From the NCBI GenBank assembly GCA_026413225.1, contig CM048552.1, forward strand, positions 52,591,001 through 52,655,000: a DNA stretch of 64,000 nucleotides, in the 5' to 3' direction. A program made the translations under genes and the position numbers. Below the pieces are notes generated by a model. The model was not told the DNA's origin. It made no database searches and saw only the letters and a list, made by a program, of their open reading frames with translations. Origin of the DNA: Otis tarda. Lineage: Eukaryota > Chordata > Aves > Otidiformes > Otididae. Position 1 is the first letter of the stretch; each line of letters starts with the position of its first letter. This document shows, piece by piece, positions 59,001 through 64,000 of the stretch.

Positions 59001-61074
59001 TGGCCTCTTCTGGAGCAACAAAATGCAACCATAATTAAACTAATCATTAATAATAAGTGGCACCATTATTCTAATTTGGTTTTGTGTCACACTTTTCCAG
59101 ACACACATCTTGCTGCTTATTTTTGAATTGAGACTTCAACATTTGCTATTGCCAAAGATGTGCTGTGGGCAATACAGCAATCCCACAAACCCCAAACCCT
59201 TGTCCGGCTTCTGCAGCACAGTAAAATAGGAAGGGCAGAAGGCTGCACAGCAAGAGGGTGAGACCTTGAAAGTGAAAAAAGTAGGTGAAATGAAAAGGTC
59301 AGTTTCTGGCACTAATTGAAGTGAGAAGACAAAGGAGAGGGAAGAATACCCTGCTAAAGATTTTCATTGTTGTTGTCATTACAGATGTTCCGTCTTCTAA
59401 ACTGTTAGCATTTCTTCATTGTTTCTGATTTCTCAGAAGTGAAGGAGACTTTCCAGGGAACCGATCTGATGTCAGCAAAAATGTTTTTGGAGTGCTTCTC
59501 AAGCACTGTTAAGTAATAGCCACCAATGAACATTAATCTATGATTTCCTCATAAATACTGCTGTTGACTTCAATAAAAGTGGGACTCAACATCTTCCTGG
59601 AAATTTGCACTATTTTTATCAGATTCTGCTCTTGGAACTAATGAAGGAATTGTGTCAATGTTTTCATGAAACAGCAAGATGTAGCTTTCTCCAACAGAAA
59701 ATATGAATTAGTTTGCAAATAACTTTTAAATTACCCTTTTCAGCTGTTTGACATGGGCTTGATTTTAATTACACCATTCAGGGAATGCTAGATGTTGTTG
59801 TAGTACAGAAAAAAAGTGAGACTTAAGTCTCACTTAATTATTTTTAAACCTGCTAATAATGGGCAAAGTTAAGGTAGCCTCCAGATACTGTGTCGATCCT
59901 GACAGGAAAGGTTGCAGTTCCTTGTACCATTGCCAGGTTTGTTGTTGGCTCAGAGGGGAATAGTGCTGGCTTACAGAGGTGCTTCATACAAGAACTGCAC
60001 AACTGCACTCAGTGGCACAGGCTTGTAGGGGCTGGGGACCAGGCTGCAGAGGCTGGCTGGGTGGCCACTGGAGGCTGGATGGTGAGAAGGTCACATTTCA
60101 TCACTTATTTTAGGAATATCTTCCCTGTTCCTCCATGGTAACCTCATGTTCCCCTTTCAGGCTCTTCTTGAAGGTTTATTTAATGTTCTTAGTCTTCTAA
60201 TTAAGCCTCACTCTTGCTGTCTTTCCACAGTGCAGTTTTTCCCTTTCATGACGTATTCATTCAGAATTCAATAGAAATTAACATGATGTTTGAGTCTTCA
60301 CCTAACTTCCACCAATGCCATAGGATTTTTTACTTTTGTTTGGATTTCTTTTATTCTACTGTGAGAGCTAATTTGGGTTGCTGGTTTCTCTATGGTGTGG
60401 ATTGCTCTTTCTTGTAAACTGAACATTCATAAGATTAGCTGCATGGTGTCTTTCTATAATTTTTTTACAGAAGTGCTAGTGTCAGACCTTTCCACCAATA
60501 GTAAAGGAGTGGCTGAGAATGGCTAAGTTACTTTTAAAATATCTTGCAATGTATTTGCATAGGACTAGGACCACAGCAAATGTGAGCTCAGATAATGCAA
60601 TCTTTATGATTTTGCAATGTTTTTGAGATGGATGTCTGGAAGTGGAAACTTCTCTGATAACTCCAGTTTCATGATAGTAATATAAACTGGTTTTGCATTA
60701 TTATTTTCCAGGTGTCCTTTCAGAGCCAATGAGTTCTCCAGTGCAAGAGGCAGATGTGTCACCTTACACACAGTACAACAGTGTGCCATTTCCCCAAGTT
60801 CAGCCTCAGATTTCATCGCCACCTTATTACTCCAACCTAGGCTTCTACCCTCCGCAGCATGAGGAATGGTATTCCCCTGGGATGTACGAGCTCCGGAGAA
60901 TACCCTCAGAGACCTTTTTCACAAGAGAGACAGAGATAATGGACATCCCTGCAGCCAAAAAGCCTAGACTAGGTCACTCCACAGGAAGAGTGAAAGGAGA
61001 AGAGCTCTGTGTGGTCTGCGGTGACAAAGCCTCTGGGTATCACTACAATGCTCTTACTTGTGAAGGATGCAAAG
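49974..61074 (+). CDS. NR1H4: Bile acid receptor FXR, first two coding exons (gene continues past the window)
   Basis: Nuclear receptor NR1H4 (FXR), the bile-acid-activated transcription factor that works with RXR to control bile acid, lipid and glucose genes in liver and gut. Coding exons at 49974-50058 and 60712-61074 join in frame to give 149 residues plus a split codon. The product starts [11 protein letters not shown], close to the human long isoforms that start MGSKMNLIEH. It contains the A/B region ([33 protein letters not shown]) and the first part of the DNA-binding domain. Zinc ligands Cys128, Cys131, Cys145 and Cys148 are present, with the P-box start CEGCKG. The second zinc finger, hinge and ligand-binding domain are beyond the window. 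The intron between the exons is 10,653 bp. Confidence 0.96.
51770..51785 (+). repeat. Poly(T) run in NR1H4 intron
   Basis: Sixteen consecutive T bases. No adjoining retroelement was recognised on either strand. Confidence 0.9.
54728..55540 (-). mobile_element. CR1 LINE fragment, - strand, in NR1H4 intron
   Basis: Opens on the + strand with gaatcatagaatggtttggg, the reversed CR1 3' end. The - strand then encodes the C-terminal reverse-transcriptase part over more than 60 codons without a stop ([50 protein letters not shown]). It continues to about 55540, where similarity to CR1 fades. 5'-truncated, about 0.8 kb, antisense to NR1H4. The longer surviving frame suggests it is younger than the copy at 31.75-34.37 kb. 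Confidence 0.93.
56499..56682. repeat. Perfect 92-bp tandem duplication
   Basis: Copy 1 is 56499-56590 and copy 2 is 56591-56682. I compared them base by base and found no difference. Each unit starts aatctgcacataatctcagt and ends ctacaagtggtt. No third copy. It lies in the NR1H4 intron about 4 kb upstream of the second coding exon. Confidence 0.97.
57819..57882. repeat. A/C-rich low-complexity tract with four C-runs
   Basis: Runs of A broken by CCCC, CCCC, CCC and CCCC at about 57831, 57848, 57867 and 57876. On the - strand this reads as G-runs separated by T-rich loops, a pattern that could form a long-loop G-quadruplex. No match to a transposable element was recognised. Confidence 0.8.
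59814..59835. repeat. 22-bp perfect palindrome
   Basis: The half-site AAGTGAGACTT is followed immediately by its exact reverse complement, with no spacer. It lies 876 bp upstream of the second NR1H4 coding exon. Read directly from the sequence. Confidence 0.95.
60712..61074 (+). CDS. NR1H4: NR1H4 second coding exon: A/B domain and first half of zinc finger 1
   Basis: Acceptor ttattttccag, two bases completing a Gly codon, then 120 codons ([10 protein letters not shown] to TCEGCK) plus one base, donor gtagga at 61075. It encodes the N-terminal activation region, including the run [20 protein letters not shown] and the segment [13 protein letters not shown], both strongly conserved with mammals. 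The motif [23 protein letters not shown] leads into the first zinc finger. Splitting after CEGCKG is the usual exon boundary in nuclear receptors. All four zinc-binding cysteines of finger 1 are present. Confidence 0.97.
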
Positions 61075-64000
61075 GTAGGATGAAATCAATTACCGAATAC
61101 AATTCAGCTAATAAGCACAGCAATTTCTGAATATAATTTTTCTTTCTAGTTAATTTTATCTGAGTCATTAAGCATTTTAGAGATTTATATTTGGGTCTGG
61201 TGTACACTATTCTGTTTTTTTCTCCCCAAGACAGATTGCCAGCACCTTCCACCATTGTCCCGTTATTACAGAGCGCAGTTAGCCAACCTACAGCTCTTGA
61301 GCCATCATTAGCTCTTGGTAAACTGAAGAACAGCTTCCATGCAGGGGCCTGGCAGCCTGCCTCTGCTGTCTTGGAGGCTGTTCATGCTGATCTCTGCCTG
61401 TGGAAGGGACCAAACCCATAGAGGCCCTTGGGAGTTCAGCGCTAGGCTGCCCTAGAAACCAGCTGCAAACTCAGCCCGAATGGCTCCTGTAGTGCACATT
61501 GAAAGGAATTGAAAGCTGCCAACTCCCACCTGCAGGCTATTGCCAGAGAATCTCTTTCCCCCAGCTTCCAAAGGATATGGTGACAGTCTTCAAGTTTGAG
61601 AAATGAAAAGATTTCTAATTCTATACTTTCTTCTAGGGATACCTCCTAATGCTAAGGAGAGAGCTTCTTCAGGGAACAGATGGTAGCTGTAGGATAAATA
61701 TCTTGCTTCTTAGAACAGCATTCACAAGTTGATGTCAGGATAAATGGGATATAGACAATCATTGCCATTATTGGAAAAATGATTGCCAGATTAGCAGAGA
61801 GGGACAAAAAGGTTACGCTGATGGAGTAACTATTATACCAAAACATGGTTGCTCTGTGACAGGGCTGAGGTACATTACAGAAAGAAAAATAATTTCCCAG
61901 TTTTTCATTCTATTCTATAAATATTTCATTATAATTTCTGTTCTATGGATAAAGGCTAAAGCATGGACATTACTGAAGCCCTAAAATGTCCTCTGAGAGT
62001 GGACTTCGAACTAATTTGGGGGTTTTGCTATCACAAATTCATTTCTGAGGGCACAACAGACCACACTGGTCAACCACTCTAAATGTGAATACAGTCAAGG
62101 GTCATATATTTTATCTCAATAATTCCAATAAATAAGAGATTTGTTTCTTTCTGCTGTTTATGTAAACAGTCTCCAAGTCAAAAAATATTAATTAACTCAT
62201 ATGAATGCTGTTGTTATAAACCAGATTAAACTCAATTTAAATGTGAAGATGTCAAGTAATAATACATTTACTCTGTTAGTAAGCTATTCCTGCTGTTTAT
62301 TAACTTCATTATTAAATGTCTTAGTAATTTTCCAAATTCTTACAATTACAAGCTACGGAATTTCTAAAGAATCTTTCTAGGAGAGAGGTTAAAACCACCA
62401 GGTAAATACTCAGACTACAACTCATGGTGAAGGAAATATGTGTTCCTTTCTCTACTGATTCAGTTTGAATCACTTTATGTAACCATAATTTTACTGCTTT
62501 ATTGGGATAATTTATTTTATGTTTTCACTCTGTTTCATGACTGCAACATCAATTACAAAGAATAGTACCCTTCATCAAGCGTAGTAAAGTTGAATTATTT
62601 AAAGATAATGCATCCTGTTTCTACAATAAACTTTAGAGGTGAGTAAAGTACCAGCTGATTCAGTAAAAAAGATGTGCTGAGGATAGTAATTCTGTTTGAC
62701 ATGGTGAAGAGGATATTATATTTTCTAGACCTCTGTTCATTTTTCTGTAGCTGTGGAATTTTTCACATGAGTATGCATTACCCTCAAAGCATGGTGACCA
62801 AAATTGGGCTCAGTACTTCCGTTGCGCTCTTATCAGTGCAGTAGTAGGACTATCTCACATGTCTCACGTCCAGGTATGAGATTAGCCCTTCTTTTTGGCA
62901 ACAAGACTGTTAATTCATGCTCATTGTGTGTCCAAAATAATACACAGATCCTTTTCTGCAGGACTGGCGCTCACCTTGCAGCACCTCTGCTCCATTGATG
63001 CCATGGACATTCTTATTCAAAAAGGGAAGCTTTGTGCATATTTTTAAGGGATTCAATCCCCTGTGATTAATATGTTAATTTTTCTTTCATTTCTTTCTTG
63101 GTAATGTGTTCAGCAACACCTTCCATTCTTTTTATTTCTCTTGGGCAGAAGGAACTATATTAAGATCTTCTTTATTGTCCCTCATAAGAATATTAATCTA
63201 AAGATATGGGCAGGAGTATACACTTCTATATATATATATTAATATTTGACCTTCTATTAGCAAATAAGTATGAACTATTTCATTAATATTTTACATATTA
63301 TGCAAAAGCAGATCAAACAGAACTTTTGCTCTCATACAACATTCGCTTGTGGTACTATACAAAAAAAAAAAGAAAAGGCTTCTTTGAGGTTTCTCTCATC
63401 TTCAATATATTGCTTTAAAAAATGCTGCCTTGATTAACAATAATAGCATCACAGTTGTGGTCCATAGAGGATGAGACAGTTCACAGGCATTGTTACAGTA
63501 TAGTGACCAATATACAATGCTTTAAAGCTTGCTGCTGTAGAGGTAATTTCTGAGATAATCTTTGCAGAAAGACATTAAAGACTTTTTGGTATAGCCTTAG
63601 TTTGTACAGTGATACTGGGTTTTAATGGCCGTTTTTAGGAGTTGCAGAACAAGTGGGACACAATATCCCACTTGTTCAATAAAGCTACAGAATAAGTTCT
63701 GCTGAGAGAAAAGCTAGTTGTGAATTCCCTTGGCACAGACAGGCTGGCGGTATGAGTTTTTGCAATATTCAAACCACTCCTGATAATGCTTGATGTCTCT
63801 CATGCCAGACTGAGAATGCTTCCTGCAAAGAAGGGTCCTGCTTTATTCTCCTCCTCACATTAACACCTGCCTGTGGGCATGGAGGGAAGGAACACCGTAG
63901 TGCATCTTGATAGTCTGACTGAGCAGAGCAGGTGCTTTATTAGCAATTGTGGACTTCAAAAACTTCTAAATTGAAAAAAACAGAGCAGTTGGTCATCAGG
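61075..64000 (+). other. NR1H4: NR1H4 intron after the zinc-finger 1 exon (5' part)
   Basis: The next exon would start by completing the Gly codon and continue with FFRRS. I found no such acceptor and frame to the end of the window. The stretch contains an old CR1-like piece at 62.7-63.0 kb and a short TA repeat near 63228. Nothing else recognised. Confidence 0.75.
62725..63005 (-). mobile_element. Old, strongly diverged CR1-type LINE fragment, - strand
   Basis: The + strand reads like the reversed 3' coding part of older amniote CR1 elements. The segments gaccaaaattgggctcagta, cttatcagtgcag, tggcaacaagactgttaatt and ccaaaataatacacagatcc, then ttttctgca, appear in the order known for those elements. 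Many differences mean no long frame survives. Identification is from remembered consensus and is moderate. Confidence 0.6.

Larger units (their letters stand above)
50059..60711 (+). other. NR1H4: NR1H4 intron after the first coding exon
   Basis: 10,653-bp intron with phase 1 on both sides (Gly codon G|GT). It contains a - strand CR1 (54.7-55.5 kb), a perfect 92-bp tandem duplication (56499-56682), an A/C-rich low-complexity tract (57819-57882) and a 22-bp palindrome (59814-59835). A T-rich 235-codon open frame runs on the - strand at 53319-54023. No exon was recognised inside it. Confidence 0.85.

Overview
The window is vertebrate nuclear DNA, most likely from a bird. The repeats are CR1-type LINE fragments, recognised from their decayed reverse-transcriptase reading frames and their ATTCTATG-like 3' ends, plus one avian-type retroviral solo LTR. 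The sequence is AT-rich with large introns. It reads as a vertebrate locus in which two unrelated genes lie head-to-tail on the + strand. The same pair is adjacent on human chromosome 12q23 and, from general knowledge, on chicken chromosome 1.

Layout: 1-5071 is the end of intron 1 of SLC17A8 (vesicular glutamate transporter 3, VGLUT3). Exons 2 to 12 of SLC17A8 lie between 5072 and 24344. All eleven have AG acceptors and GT donors and join in one uninterrupted frame of 553 complete residues ending in TAA. Exon 1, about 34 codons in mammals, is not recognisable here and is presumably upstream. Intron 3 holds a solo LTR with a 5-bp target duplication, and intron 8 holds a sense CR1 fragment. About 2.9 kb of likely 3' UTR follows.

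From about 27.2 to 49.9 kb is an intergenic spacer with a 3'-end CR1 piece (27.5 kb), a long decayed CR1 with endonuclease and reverse-transcriptase remnants (31.75-34.37 kb) and no recognisable gene. At 49919-50058 lies the first coding exon of NR1H4 (farnesoid X receptor, FXR). A 10.65-kb intron follows, containing another CR1, a perfect 92-bp tandem duplication and a 22-bp perfect palindrome. The next NR1H4 exon (60712-61074) encodes the rest of the A/B domain and the first half of the first zinc finger. The rest of NR1H4 lies beyond the window.

The two genes are not a functional unit: one loads glutamate into synaptic vesicles, the other is a bile-acid-activated nuclear receptor. I found no novel gene system, CRISPR array, operon, tRNA or rRNA. 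The points worth a second look are small-scale structures (tandem duplication, palindromes, LTR with target duplication, CpG-dense patches, one long T-rich reading frame), listed with checks.
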